From: CAVZXS01 sp963779325
GTDB lineage: Bacteria > Bacteroidota > Bacteroidia > Chitinophagales > Chitinophagaceae
DNA: 64,000 bases
Direction: 5' to 3'
NCBI GenBank assembly: GCA_963779325.1
Contig: CAVZXS010000017.1
Span: 1 to 64,000 of the forward strand
The notes below the pieces were generated by a model. The model saw only the letters and a program-made list of their open reading frames with translations, ran no database searches and had not been told where the DNA came from. The position numbers and the translations under genes were made by a program. This document shows positions 33,648 to 43,489 of the stretch, one piece after another; positions within the stretch are counted from its first letter, which is position 1, and every line of letters starts with the position of its first letter.

Positions 33648-35222
33648 ATGAAACCAACTTCCATACGAAGTGTAATCGCCGCTTCGTCGGTAGGTACGCT
33701 TATTGAGTGGTACGACTTTTATATTTTTGGCATGCTGGCCAAAACTATCTCCACGCAGTTTTTCCCCGAAGAAAATCAAACGGCTGCATTACTTTCTACA
33801 CTGGCTATTTTTGCCGCAGGTTTTATTGTACGGCCCTTTGGTGCTTTAGTTTTCGGGAGATTGGGCGATATCATCGGCAGAAAATATACTTTCCTGCTCA
33901 CATTAGTTTTAATGGGCGGTTCTACTTTTTTAATTGGCCTGGTACCCGGTTATAAAACAATTGGTGTAGCCGCACCTATACTCGTTTTATTATTAAGATT
34001 GATACAGGGTCTTGCATTGGGCGGCGAATACGGCGGCGCGGCTACTTATGTGGCCGAACATGCACCCGCAGGTAAAAGAGGATTTTATACAAGCTGGATA
34101 CAAACCACGGCTACGTTGGGATTATTTGTGGCTCTGGGGATTATTATGCTGGTAAAATTAAATATGCCCGATGCACAATTCAATGCGGAGTGGGGCGGTT
34201 GGCGGTATCCATTCTGGATTTCGATAGTACTTGTTATTGTTTCTATTTACATACGATTGAAGATGAAGGAATCGCCTATGTTTGCCAAACTGAAAGACGA
34301 AGGCAAAACATCGGTAAATCCGTTGAAAGAAAGTTTTGCGCACAAAGGAAATTTTAAAATGGTATTGCTGGCTTTGTTTGGCGCTACCATGGGTCAAGGT
34401 GTTATTTGGTATACGGGACAGTTTTATGCGCAAAATTTTTTAGAGACAAAATGCAATATAGAGTTTGAACAAAGCCGGACCATTATGCTTTGGGCCATTG
34501 CATTTGCTACACCTTTCTTTGTGTTCTTTGGTTGGCTGAGTGATAAGATAGGAAGAAAGTGGATTATGATGGCAGGGATGTTGTTGGGGATACTTACTTA
34601 CAGGCCAATCTTTAATACGTTTTTGAAAGATACAGATGTCAAAGAATGGACAAAAAAAAGTGCGGATACAAACGGACAGTTATTAAAATCCGATACGTTA
34701 AAAATTGATGCTCTTAATTACATTGAACATACGATTTATAAGATGAGTCTGAATCGAATTCATTTTACAAAAGAAAAATCGGACACAGTTTATTTTACAG
34801 GTACTCTTTACCCGCCTTTAAGTACACTTGGTAATGACAATCATAAAAATCTGAAAAAGGAAATAGCAGAGGATATGAACCCCAAATATTCAAATATTAT
34901 CATTCCATCATCTGTTTATTGGAAATTTATCGGCCTTGTCTTTTTATTAATATTATATGTCACCATGGTCTACGGCCCCATTGCTGCTTTTCTTGTAGAA
35001 ATGTTTCCGACAAAGATTCGTTATACTTCTATGAGTCTGCCTTATCATATCGGCAATGGAGTATTTGGCGGTTTGGTACCGTTTATCGGTTTGTTATTGA
35101 CAACCACATTTACCAAAGACCCGCTGGTAGGTTTGTGGTATCCCATTGGTGTAGCGGCTTTATGTTTTATTATCGGTACCGTTTACCTTACCAATAAAAT
35201 TGATAAAGACGTGGGTGATTAG
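33648..35222 (+). CDS. MFS transporter of the metabolite:H+ symporter (MHS) type
   Basis: The product is 524 residues with about 12 membrane segments. The MHS/sugar-porter signatures are GRLGDIIGRKYTFLL between TM2 and TM3, GEYGGAATYVAEHAPAGKRG, and GWLSDKIGRKWIM between TM7 and TM8. Between about residues 325 and 425 a soluble loop of about 100 residues is inserted before the last four segments. Members import small organic acids or betaines with protons. It is divergent from acs, with a DUF6814-like gene downstream, and the trio suggests uptake and activation of short-chain acids (inference). The substrate is not shown by sequence. Confidence 0.85.
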   Translation: MKPTSIRSVIAASSVGTLIEWYDFYIFGMLAKTISTQFFPEENQTAALLSTLAIFAAGFIVRPFGALVFGRLGDIIGRKYTFLLTLVLMGGSTFLIGLVPGYKTIGVAAPILVLLLRLIQGLALGGEYGGAATYVAEHAPAGKRGFYTSWIQTTATLGLFVALGIIMLVKLNMPDAQFNAEWGGWRYPFWISIVLVIVSIYIRLKMKESPMFAKLKDEGKTSVNPLKESFAHKGNFKMVLLALFGATMGQGVIWYTGQFYAQNFLETKCNIEFEQSRTIMLWAIAFATPFFVFFGWLSDKIGRKWIMMAGMLLGILTYRPIFNTFLKDTDVKEWTKKSADTNGQLLKSDTLKIDALNYIEHTIYKMSLNRIHFTKEKSDTVYFTGTLYPPLSTLGNDNHKNLKKEIAEDMNPKYSNIIIPSSVYWKFIGLVFLLILYVTMVYGPIAAFLVEMFPTKIRYTSMSLPYHIGNGVFGGLVPFIGLLLTTTFTKDPLVGLWYPIGVAALCFIIGTVYLTNKIDKDVGD

Positions 35223-35258
35223 GCCTCCTCCCCGAACTTTGTTCCTAACCTTTGGTTA

Positions 35259-35271
35259 CCTCCAAAGGAGG
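35259..35271. repeat. Palindrome CCTCC-AAA-GGAGG between transporter and DUF6814 genes
   Basis: Core of a degenerate repeat covering about 35223-35290, which fills nearly the whole gap. Confidence 0.6.
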
Positions 35272-35325
35272 AAGGGCCAAAGCACAGCCCCCGCTTATTT
35301 GGAAATTATTTTAAAATAAAAAATT

Positions 35326-35574
35326 ATGAATACAATTAAAAAATATCTCGGATTGGTTTGGATGATTTTAGGTCCTGCAGTTATTTATTTTTTAATAGCC
35401 GGCGCTATAAGTAATATCGATACCGCAGGCACAAAGGACATTAATAAACCGATTCCGTGGATAATTATCATCGCCGTTTTTACGCCTATTGTAATCGGTC
35501 TGATGATTTTTGGTTGGTACGCTTTTAAAAATGAATATGACCATTTACCGGAGAAGTCGGCGGAAGTAGAATAA
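35326..35574 (+). CDS. Small membrane protein, DUF6814-like
   Basis: The product is 82 residues with two membrane segments (about 8-30 and 46-68; LGLVWMILGPAVIYFLIAG and IIIIAVFTPIVIGLMIFGWYA) and a conserved end KNEYDHLPE. From memory, proteins like this (DUF6814) follow MHS-type transporters near acs in this order. The role is unknown; a partner or regulator of the transporter is the obvious guess. It is 103 bases after the transporter on the same strand. It converges with nhaD. Confidence 0.75.
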   Translation: MNTIKKYLGLVWMILGPAVIYFLIAGAISNIDTAGTKDINKPIPWIIIIAVFTPIVIGLMIFGWYAFKNEYDHLPEKSAEVE

Positions 35575-35586
35575 GAACAATTCATT

Positions 35587-36870
35587 TTACAAAGAAAAAA
35601 AATATTGCTGCGCTAAATATACCGCCGCGCCGGACAGGTAACCAATCAATGCCAGCCAACCTATTTTTTTCAGGTATTTAAAAAATTCTATTTTCTCTAA
35701 ACCCATGGCCGCTACACCCGCCGCCGAACCGATGATTAAACAACTGCCACCCGTACCGGCACAATATGCTAAAAACTCCCAGAAAAAATGATCGGTGGGA
35801 TATTGCTCCAAACTATACATACCCTGCGTAGCGGCCACCAGCGGTACATTATCTACTATGGCCGAAAGTAATCCTATAAAAACGGTAATCACTTTTATAT
35901 CGCCGATGGTATCATTCATCCAAACGGCCGCATTGCCCAGTATACCCGTTACTTGCAATGCGGCAATGCTCAGTAAAATACCGAGGAAAAATAAAATACT
36001 GGGCGTATCTATTTTTCTAAGCGCATGATTCACGGATAACAATCCTTTTTCTTCTTCGTCTTTTCCGCTGTGTATCATTTCTGTAATCATCCACATAATA
36101 CCCAAGCCAAATAAAATACCCATATAAGGCGGCAGGTGTGTAATGGTTTTAAAGACCGGTACAAATAACAAGCAGCCTACACCTACCCAAAATACAATTG
36201 ACTGGTGATTCCTGTTGGCAGTAACACTTAGGTCTGCTGCATCTTTTATTTTCTCTTTTAAATTTCCTTTCATTTGCCGGCTGATAATAAAAGTCGGAAT
36301 CAGTAAGCAAACCAAACTTGGTATAAATGTTTTAATAATAATATTGCCTGCCGTTATTTGTCCGCCAATCCAAAGCATAGTGGTAGTTACATCACCAATA
36401 GGACTCCAGGCACCGCCTGCATTGGCGGCAATAATAATAAGCCCCGCAGGCAAAAAACGTTCTTCTTTATCGGGTATTAATTTTCTTATCAAAGAAATTA
36501 ATACAATAGTAGTAGTAAGATTATCAAGTACCGCCGAGAGAAAAAAAGTAATAAAAGCAATCAGCCAGGCGAGTTTTCTTTTATTAGTAGTTTGTATACG
36601 CCGGGTTATCAACTCAAATCCGTCGTGTGCATCTATCAGTTCTACAATCGTCATGGCGCCCAATAAAAAAAACAGTATACCCGCCACTTCGCCCAAGTGA
36701 GCAGTAAGTTTTTCAGCGGCTTCATGTTGATTACCCGAAAGCAATGCATACACCGACCAGCACAATACACCTGAAACAAGGGCCGTAGCAGCTTTATTAA
36801 TTTTTAAAGAATGCTCCAGTGCAATAGCGAGATAACCGATTATAAAGATGATTGAAATTAATAGCGCCAT
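35587..36870 (-). CDS. nhaD: Na+/H+ antiporter NhaD
   Basis: The product is 427 residues with about 11-12 membrane segments. Family marks are SAVLDNLTTTIVLISLIRK, NAGGAWSPIGDVTTTMLW and the later SAIVDNVPLVAATQGM, the inverted pair of conserved Asp/Asn motifs typical of the ion-transporter superfamily. It exchanges internal Na+ or Li+ for protons at high pH. The length is normal for NhaD. The gene is alone on its strand and converges with the DUF6814-like gene with 12 bases between the stops. A composite repeat lies about 70 bases upstream of its start. Confidence 0.93.
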   Translation of the reverse strand: MALLISIIFIIGYLAIALEHSLKINKAATALVSGVLCWSVYALLSGNQHEAAEKLTAHLGEVAGILFFLLGAMTIVELIDAHDGFELITRRIQTTNKRKLAWLIAFITFFLSAVLDNLTTTIVLISLIRKLIPDKEERFLPAGLIIIAANAGGAWSPIGDVTTTMLWIGGQITAGNIIIKTFIPSLVCLLIPTFIISRQMKGNLKEKIKDAADLSVTANRNHQSIVFWVGVGCLLFVPVFKTITHLPPYMGILFGLGIMWMITEMIHSGKDEEEKGLLSVNHALRKIDTPSILFFLGILLSIAALQVTGILGNAAVWMNDTIGDIKVITVFIGLLSAIVDNVPLVAATQGMYSLEQYPTDHFFWEFLAYCAGTGGSCLIIGSAAGVAAMGLEKIEFFKYLKKIGWLALIGYLSGAAVYLAQQYFFSL

Positions 36871-36938
36871 AGTTTATAAAAATAGGATTTTTTGTATACA
36901 CAACTTATATAGGGTGCACTTCAAAATTTCAAATTTCT

Positions 36939-36999
36939 AAACCCACCCCAATGAAAAAAAATTATGCGAAATCGCTTAGACCCCTCCCCGGAGGGGAGG
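36939..36999 (+). repeat. Composite repeat (ACCCACCCC box plus palindrome), copy 4
   Basis: AAACCCACCCCAATGA, then ATGCGAAATCGCTTAG and CCCCTCC-CC-GGAGGGG. The gap 36871-37232 contains this repeat, fragments such as GAACCTGCAACTTG and no gene. Confidence 0.65.
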
Positions 37000-37232
37000 C
37001 ACAGTCTGCCGCTTGCAGATACGAGGAAGCTGCACCATGTGAAAAGTTGAAATGCATCTCTTCAATACTACGATCCTCAGGCAAATTTTAATTTGTCTTT
37101 TAGAAATCATGCCTATTGTTTTTTTAATTCCATCAACACTGATAAACTTCCGGAAACTTGTAACAGGGAACCTGCAACTTGAAACTCTTACAACCGTTTC
37201 CTTAAAACAAAATAAACCTGTAGGTTTGCACT

Positions 37233-38147
37233 ATGTCTATCGAAGTAAAAAATCTTACAAAAATTTACGGCGAACAAAAAGCGGTAAACGATATTTCATT
37301 CTCCGTAAATAAGGGAGAGATAGTTGGTTTCCTGGGACCGAACGGCGCCGGCAAATCCACTACTATGAAAATTCTTACCGGCTACCTGCAGCAGGACGGC
37401 GGTAATGCAGCTGTATGCGGTCTGAATGTAAAAGACAATCCACTTGAAACAAAAAAGAAAATTGGTTACCTGCCCGAATTAAATGCGTTGTATTATGATA
37501 TGTATGTAAGAGAATATTTAGGGTTTGTGGCCGAGGTGCATGAAGTCGGAAGCAGGAAGCTGGAGGTTGAAAGAGTAATTGAGTTGGTGGGACTAACCCT
37601 TGAGGCAAAGAAAAAAATAGGTCAATTATCAAAAGGATACAAACAAAGAGTGGGATTGGCGGCGGCATTGATTCATAATCCGGAAGTATTGATATTGGAT
37701 GAACCCACCACCGGTTTAGATCCCAATCAAATAATAGAAATACGTGAAGTAATAAAACAACAGGGAAAAGACAAAACGGTTTTATTCTCCTCGCATATTT
37801 TGCAGGAAGTAGAAGCCATTTGCGACAGAGTAATCATCATCAATAAAGGAAATATTGTAGCAGATGATAAATTAGCCAACCTTAGAAAAAATTCAGATGC
37901 GGGGACAAAAGTAATCTTGGAATTGAAAGAGGTGGTTGATGAAGAAGTAATGTTATCCGTTTTTGGAACCGGAGTAATCCATGTAGACCCAACTACCTGG
38001 AAGTTTCACACTGCCGATCCGGAAAGATTAAAAAAACAAATACTTGAGCTGACATTAAAAAACAATCTCAATATTATTTCATTACAGAGTGAAACAACCA
38101 ATCTGGAAGATATTTTCAGAGGTTTAACCAATAATGGTACAAAATAG
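37233..38147 (+). CDS. gldA: ABC transporter ATP-binding protein, GldA type
   Basis: The product is 304 residues. Walker A GPNGAGKSTT (about 35), signature LSKGYKQRVGLA, Walker B LILDEPTTGLDP and the switch His in SSHIL are intact. The C-terminal extension of about 85 residues is typical of GldA, the ATPase of the GldAFG complex of gliding motility. gldF and gldG are not adjacent. Between about residues 103 and 112 the repeat-like peptide EVGSRKLEVE is inserted (37542-37570), without loss of motif. An unrelated drug-exporter ATPase of the same subfamily cannot be excluded. Confidence 0.85.
   Translation: MSIEVKNLTKIYGEQKAVNDISFSVNKGEIVGFLGPNGAGKSTTMKILTGYLQQDGGNAAVCGLNVKDNPLETKKKIGYLPELNALYYDMYVREYLGFVAEVHEVGSRKLEVERVIELVGLTLEAKKKIGQLSKGYKQRVGLAAALIHNPEVLILDEPTTGLDPNQIIEIREVIKQQGKDKTVLFSSHILQEVEAICDRVIIINKGNIVADDKLANLRKNSDAGTKVILELKEVVDEEVMLSVFGTGVIHVDPTTWKFHTADPERLKKQILELTLKNNLNIISLQSETTNLEDIFRGLTNNGTK
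37542..37570 (+). repeat. Repeat-derived in-frame segment in gldA
   Basis: GAAGTCGGAAGCAGGAAGC followed by TGGAGGTTGA encodes EVGSRKLEVE. Words of this type recur between Bacteroidota genes from memory. The position is a loop between the Q-loop and the signature motif. Confidence 0.5.
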
Positions 38148-38284
38148 TTTTCAGTATCATTTTTTCCTGCCCTGATTTTTAAATGCCGGTATGAAAAATT
38201 ACAAGTGATTCTTCAAGATGTAATTTCATATAACAAACGTTCGCCTGAGAATGCCGGTAAAAGAACAAATAAGGCTTATTGTTT

Positions 38285-38315
38285 TTTGAAGCCACATTGA
38301 AACATCGTTTCTTTG
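38285..38315 (+). promoter_or_regulatory. Promoter of eno
   Basis: TTTG (38285-38288), 19 bases, then TTTCTTTG (38308-38315), one change from TAnnTTTG. The spacing is ideal and the leader to ATG 38381 is about 60 bases. Confidence 0.6.
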
Positions 38316-38377
38316 CAAAACGAAAAAAACAATTCCTTATTCGGTAAAATAAATTTTCATTTTAAAACAGTAAATAA

Positions 38378-39670
<1,293 letters not shown>

Positions 39671-39679
39671 TTAATTGTC

Positions 39680-39725
39680 AGGATTCATAGTTCATGGAAA
39701 ATAAACACCCTGAACTATGAGTCCT
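39680..39725 (+). terminator. Hairpin between eno and the DivIC/FtsB-like gene
   Basis: CATAGTTCA (39686-39694) pairs with TGAACTATG (39711-39719), extended by AGGA/TCCT across a 2x2 internal loop. There is no T-run, so it may serve as a partial terminator or an RNA-processing site. It buries the first in-frame ATG (39717). Confidence 0.55.
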
Positions 39726-39743
39726 CCTTATAAACCTGATAAG

Positions 39744-40052
39744 ATGAAATTACTCACCCATGTTCCCGCTTGGTTTAAAAACAAGTATGTAATCGCTTCA
39801 GTTGTTTTCCTGGCTCTTATACTTTTTTTCGACCCCAACGATATGTTTACCCAGTATAACAGAACCCGGGAATTAAAGGAATTGCAACAGAGCAAGAAAT
39901 ATTACTCAGATCAAATAAATAAGGAACAAAAAGAGCTGGACCAGTTGAAAAATGACCCCACGACATTAGAAAAATATGCCCGGGAAAATTACTATATGAA
40001 GCGGGATAATGAGGATTTATTTATAATTCCCGAGGAAAAACCGGCCAAATAA
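39744..40052 (+). CDS. Septum formation initiator, FtsB/DivIC family
   Basis: From ATG 39744 the product is 102 residues. A membrane segment (about 13-33, VIASVVFLALILFF) precedes a coiled coil (about 38-75, ELKELQQSKKYYSDQINKEQ) and the family ending YARENYYMKRDNEDLFII. It acts in the divisome with FtsL and FtsQ-type partners at the inner membrane. ATG 39717 is in frame but lies in the arm of a hairpin. The position after eno is the classic one for ftsB. Confidence 0.85.
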   Translation: MKLLTHVPAWFKNKYVIASVVFLALILFFDPNDMFTQYNRTRELKELQQSKKYYSDQINKEQKELDQLKNDPTTLEKYARENYYMKRDNEDLFIIPEEKPAK

Positions 40053-40168
40053 TCCGTTTAACACAATAAGGCTTTCCCCTGCACGTTTATTAACACGGAC
40101 GCATCCGGAACTCTTCAAAACCGGGTGATATTTGGACAAACAATTTTTTGGACATTAAATCTTTTAAC

Positions 40169-40402
40169 ATGGTCAGTTTTACACCTGATGATTTATTGCT
40201 ATATCTATACAATGAAACCAAGCCGGCGCAAACAGCAGCTATCGAAAGAGCTCTTCTAAATGACTGGTCGCTGAGAGAAAAATTACAAGTACTCACTACT
40301 TCAATGAACAGATTGGACAGCATTTTGCAATCGCCGAGAACCGAAGCGGTACTGAATATAATGAGGTACGCTGACAAGAGAACTAAACAGGAAGTTTATT
40401 AA
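40169..40402 (+). CDS. Conserved small hypothetical protein, anti-sigma-like start
   Basis: From ATG 40169 the product is 77 residues: FTPDDLLLYLYNETKPAQTAAIERALLNDW resembles the short helical module at the start of Bacteroidota anti-sigma proteins, but no membrane segment follows. Proteins of this type, as I recall them, are conserved in Chitinophagaceae with unknown role. ATG 40148 is in frame and adds 7 residues. No sigma gene is adjacent. Confidence 0.6.
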   Translation: MVSFTPDDLLLYLYNETKPAQTAAIERALLNDWSLREKLQVLTTSMNRLDSILQSPRTEAVLNIMRYADKRTKQEVY

Positions 40403-40498
40403 TCTTTTATTTTTTCATTACTAAATCTACGAGAAGGCAGCCTCCCGTTGTAATAACCTATTATACCAACAAAACTAATTGCATAAAACAAATAATAA

Positions 40499-40517
40499 AG
40501 CCACCCGAAAGGTGGCT
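40499..40517. terminator. Terminator of the isc operon
   Basis: AGCCACC (40499-40505) and GGTGGCT (40511-40517) pair around CGAAA. It serves the minus strand (iscA stop at 40548) and probably also the small plus-strand gene ending at 40402. Confidence 0.8.
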
Positions 40518-40547
40518 CTGTTATTTTTATAAGACTCTAATATTATA

Positions 40548-40949
40548 CTATACCGCGAAACTCTCTCCGCAACCGCAGGTACGGCTGGCATTGGGGTTGC
40601 TGAAATAAAATCCTTTGCCGTTCAACCCGTCACTGAAATCAAGCTCAGTATTTACCAGGTATAAAAAGCTTTTTAAATCAGTTACAATTTTTATACCCTT
40701 GTCTTCAAATACCTGATCCATGGGTTTTGATTCATTATCAAAATCGAGTTTATAACTCAGCCCTGAACAACCGCCTCCCACCACACTCACTCTCAAAAAA
40801 TAAGAAGGGTCATTACCAACACCGGCATCGGCCAGCAATTGATGTACTTTTCCTTTTGCTTTATCGCTTATGTAAATAGCGTTGTCCAAGGCCCCCCCAC
40901 CCCCCAAAGAGGGGAGTGAAGCAGCTTGATTATTTGAAACATTATTCAT
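40548..40949 (-). CDS. iscA: Iron-sulfur cluster assembly A-type protein
   Basis: The product is 133 residues. The A-type carrier cysteines are Cys in VVGGGCSGLSYKL and CxC in SRTCGCGESF. Such proteins pass assembled Fe-S clusters from IscU to target proteins. The first 22 residues (MNNVSNNQAASLPSLGGGGAL) are not typical; the middle is read from a CCCCCCACCCCCCAAAGAGGGG repeat (about 40889-40918), so the true conserved domain starts at about DNAIYISDKAK. Third gene of the iscS-iscU-iscA operon. The start may lie further in if the repeat is untranslated. Confidence 0.9.
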   Translation of the reverse strand: MNNVSNNQAASLPSLGGGGALDNAIYISDKAKGKVHQLLADAGVGNDPSYFLRVSVVGGGCSGLSYKLDFDNESKPMDQVFEDKGIKIVTDLKSFLYLVNTELDFSDGLNGKGFYFSNPNASRTCGCGESFAV

Positions 40950-40966
40950 TATTCGGAGTTTTCGTA

Positions 40967-41003
40967 AGCCTCTCCGCCGATCGGCGGAGGGGTTGGGGAG
41001 GCT
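40967..41003. repeat. Nested palindrome filling the iscU-iscA gap
   Basis: A perfect 18-base palindrome CTCCGCCGATCGGCGGAG (40972-40989) nested in AGCCT.../...AGGCT. The whole 54-base gap is repeat DNA. Confidence 0.75.
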
Positions 41004-41423
41004 TTAATGTACCGCACTCTCCGCAAATACTATTTCAGCCAATCCGTTCTTTTTACGATAATCATTTACCGCCGCTTTGATAGCGTCTTCGGCTAAAACA
41101 GAGCAGTGAATTTTCACCGGCGGCAGGTTCAACTCTTCTACGATATCCATATTGTCAATCTTCATCGCATCATCTATGCTTTTTCCTTTCAGCCATTCCG
41201 TAGCTATAGAAGATGAAGCGATAGCGGAACCGCAACCAAATGTTTTAAACTTAGCATCTTTAATAATACCGGTTGTATCGTCTACTTCAATTTGCAAACG
41301 CATTACGTCGCCGCACTCCGGTGCACCCACCAAACCGGTACCAACATTGTTTTTCGCCTTATCCAATGTACCCACATTTTTAGGGTTTTGATAATGATCG
41401 ATTAATTTTTCTGAATATGCCAT
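41004..41423 (-). CDS. iscU: Fe-S cluster scaffold protein IscU
   Basis: The product is 139 residues. The three scaffold cysteines are present: GAPECGDVM, KFKTFGCGSAIASSS and PPVKIHCSVLAEDAI; Asp in CGDV is the fourth ligand. The LPPVK chaperone-binding motif (here LPPVK) is intact. IscU receives sulfur from IscS and builds 2Fe-2S clusters. Second gene of the operon; hscA and fdx are not adjacent, as is common in Bacteroidota. Confidence 0.96.
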   Translation of the reverse strand: MAYSEKLIDHYQNPKNVGTLDKAKNNVGTGLVGAPECGDVMRLQIEVDDTTGIIKDAKFKTFGCGSAIASSSIATEWLKGKSIDDAMKIDNMDIVEELNLPPVKIHCSVLAEDAIKAAVNDYRKKNGLAEIVFAESAVH

Positions 41424-41524
41424 GATTGTATGCCCCTATCCCCTAAAGGGGGATTTTAACCCTCAGGACGAAGGGATTTTATTTTTATAAACAATAGTAC
41501 AATTATAAGAACTTTTCCATAACT

Positions 41525-41542
41525 CTCCGCCTCACGGCGGAG
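41525..41542. repeat. Palindrome CTCCGCC-TCAC-GGCGGAG in the iscS-iscU gap
   Basis: Lies directly downstream of iscS. Another degenerate palindrome (CCCCTAAAGGGG type, 41438-41452) lies at the iscU side of the same gap, so the 127-base gap is largely repeat DNA. Confidence 0.65.
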
Positions 41543-41550
41543 ATGGGGGC

Positions 41551-42768
41551 TTAATGGTGCGCCCATTCAATGCTGTTCATATCTATTCCTTCCTGGTGCA
41601 TTTCCCACAAAGGGCTCATCTCTCTCAGTTTATTTACCGTTCTGCTTACTGCTTCAATCGTGTAATCTATTTGGTCTTCGGTAGTAAATCTTCCCAAACC
41701 AAAACGCAGCGAACTGTGTGCCAAGTCATCACCCAATCCCAGTGCTTTTAACACATAAGAAGGTTCCAACGATGCAGAAGTACAAGCTGAACCGGATGAA
41801 AGAGCTATGTCTTTATTAAAACCCATCAATAAGCCTTCGCCTTCTACATATTTAAAAGAAATATTACTTACATGCGGTAAGCGATGTTGTTTATGTCCGT
41901 TTAAATAAGCTTCTTCCAATCCCATTAATGCGTTTTCTAATTTATCACGAAGCTTAATAATACGTTCAGCATCCTGATCCATTTCCAGCATACAAATTTC
42001 GCAAGCCTTACCAAAGCCTACAATACCCGGCACATTCAAGGTACCGCTGCGCATACCTCTTTCATGTCCGCCGCCGTCCATTTGCGCCGTTACTTTTACC
42101 CTCGGGTTTTTGCGACGTACATACAATGCACCCACGCCTTTTGGCCCGTACATTTTATGACTGGTAAATGCCATCAAATCAATACCGTCTTTATTTACAT
42201 TTACGGGTATTTTACCTACAGCCTGCGTAGCATCGCTAAAAACCAATACACCGTGTTTTTTAGCAATGGCGCTTATTTCTTTCATCGGCATTACCGTTCC
42301 TATTTCATTGTTGGCATACATCAATGAAATTAAAATAGTAGTTGGTTTTATAGCAGCTTCCAATTCCTGTAAATTAATCAAACCGTCATCCTGCACTTTT
42401 AAATAAGTAACTTCTCCGCCAAGCTTTTCAATATGCTTACAGGTATCCAACACAGCTTTGTGTTCAATATTGCAGGTTATGATATGATTGCCTTTACCTG
42501 CATACATTTCAAACACACCTTTTATAGCAAGGTTATCACCTTCGGTAGCGCCTGATGTAAAAATTATTTCTTTCGTATCGGCGCCAATTAATTTGGCTAC
42601 CTGCTCACGGGCATAATCCACTGCTTCTTCGGCCTGCCAGCCAAACGGGTGGTTACGGCTTGCAGCATTGCCAAAATTTTGGGTAAAATACGGCACCATG
42701 GCATCCACAACTCTCGGGTCGCAGGGGGTTGTAGCATTATGATCTAAGTAAATCGGCAACTTTAGCAT
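41551..42768 (-). CDS. iscS: Cysteine desulfurase IscS
   Basis: The product is 405 residues. It is a class V PLP enzyme: the PLP lysine lies in [16 protein letters not shown], the substrate-binding region in TSGATEGDN, and the active Cys in [17 protein letters not shown] (long mobile loop of group I). It releases sulfur from cysteine as a persulfide and hands it to IscU. It is the first gene of the operon, with a -7 box at 42796-42803. No IscR-type regulator is adjacent. Confidence 0.97.
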   Translation of the reverse strand: MLKLPIYLDHNATTPCDPRVVDAMVPYFTQNFGNAASRNHPFGWQAEEAVDYAREQVAKLIGADTKEIIFTSGATEGDNLAIKGVFEMYAGKGNHIITCNIEHKAVLDTCKHIEKLGGEVTYLKVQDDGLINLQELEAAIKPTTILISLMYANNEIGTVMPMKEISAIAKKHGVLVFSDATQAVGKIPVNVNKDGIDLMAFTSHKMYGPKGVGALYVRRKNPRVKVTAQMDGGGHERGMRSGTLNVPGIVGFGKACEICMLEMDQDAERIIKLRDKLENALMGLEEAYLNGHKQHRLPHVSNISFKYVEGEGLLMGFNKDIALSSGSACTSASLEPSYVLKALGLGDDLAHSSLRFGLGRFTTEDQIDYTIEAVSRTVNKLREMSPLWEMHQEGIDMNSIEWAHH

Positions 42769-42795
42769 ATACTCTTTTTATATTTTTGTTAAACA

Positions 42796-42803
42796 CAAAT
42801 TTA
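42796..42803 (-). promoter_or_regulatory. -7 box TAAATTTG of the isc operon
   Basis: Perfect TAnnTTTG on the minus strand, 27 bases upstream of ATG 42768. No IscR-like site is recognised. Confidence 0.6.
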
Positions 42804-42930
42804 ACTCAAATGGTTCTATTTGACCCGACTATTTAAAAGCCTGACCCTAATTTTACTGAAATCGTAAAAAAGCAGGGTTTCCCTTACTAAACAGCGGTTC
42901 AAAAGGCTGATAAAGTTGTTTTTATGGCAC

Positions 42931-42965
42931 TCAAGTTGCTCGCCGAAGGAGATGCCGGGACTTGG
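42931..42965. repeat. Dispersed repeat (CAAGTTGCTCGCCGAAGG type)
   Basis: CAAGT...ACTTG frames GCTCGCCGAAGGAGATGCCGG, which can fold through CTC/GAG and CCGG pairing. I recall this word as a recurrent Bacteroidota repeat, unverified. The gap 42804-43046 has no gene. Confidence 0.45.
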
Positions 42966-43046
42966 TTTAAATCAATTATTCCCCGGAGCTTTTTCAAGCC
43001 TCATATTTTCCTACTTTCACATACTTAGATTTTCAAATTAGCCCTC

Positions 43047-43445
43047 ATGCAAAAAGCAGAACATATTGGAATAGCGGTTAAGGATTTTGCCGTTTCCATC
43101 CCTTTATTTGAAAAATTATTGAACACTGCCTGTTACAAAACAGAATTAGTAACATCGGAAAAAGTAAACACCGCATTTTTTAAAACCGGCGATACCAAAA
43201 TTGAATTACTGCAAAGTACCGATCCCGACGGTGTCATTGCAAAATACATTGAAAAAAAGGGCGAGGGCATCCATCATATCGCATTTGAAGTAAAAGATAT
43301 AGAAGCCGAAATGGAAAGATTAACAAAAGAAGGTTTTGTTTTGTTAAGTGATAAACCAAAGAAAGGGGCTGATAATAAATTAGTTTGTTTTCTTCATCCC
43401 AAAACTACCAACGGTGTTTTAGTAGAGTTTTGTCAGCAGATATAG
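43047..43445 (+). CDS. mce: Methylmalonyl-CoA epimerase
   Basis: The product is 132 residues with the two-module glyoxalase fold. Metal ligands are His in EHIGIAV, Gln/Glu in KIELLQ, His in GIHHIAFEV and Glu in GVLVEF. It interconverts the two methylmalonyl-CoA epimers between propionyl-CoA carboxylase and the mutase. Partner genes are not in the window. Start ATG 43047 gives the usual length. A new promoter begins right after its stop. Confidence 0.92.
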   Translation: MQKAEHIGIAVKDFAVSIPLFEKLLNTACYKTELVTSEKVNTAFFKTGDTKIELLQSTDPDGVIAKYIEKKGEGIHHIAFEVKDIEAEMERLTKEGFVLLSDKPKKGADNKLVCFLHPKTTNGVLVEFCQQI

Positions 43446-43453
43446 TACTTTTG
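43446..43453 (+). promoter_or_regulatory. -7 box TACTTTTG of the sorbosone-dehydrogenase-like gene
   Basis: A perfect TAnnTTTG at the base after the mce stop codon; leader of about 30 bases to ATG 43490. It supports ATG 43490 over the earlier in-frame start. Confidence 0.6.
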
Positions 43454-43489
43454 GTTAAATTCTTATTCCAACATTTTTATTTATACGTT

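Noticed and set aside
37052..37312. Small plus-strand gene before gldA
   Set aside because: Overlaps the gldA start in another frame and reads through repeat fragments; no conserved feature.
39717..39743. Earlier start of the FtsB/DivIC-like protein
   Set aside because: ATG 39717 is buried in the arm of a 9-base hairpin and adds nine residues not typical of the family.
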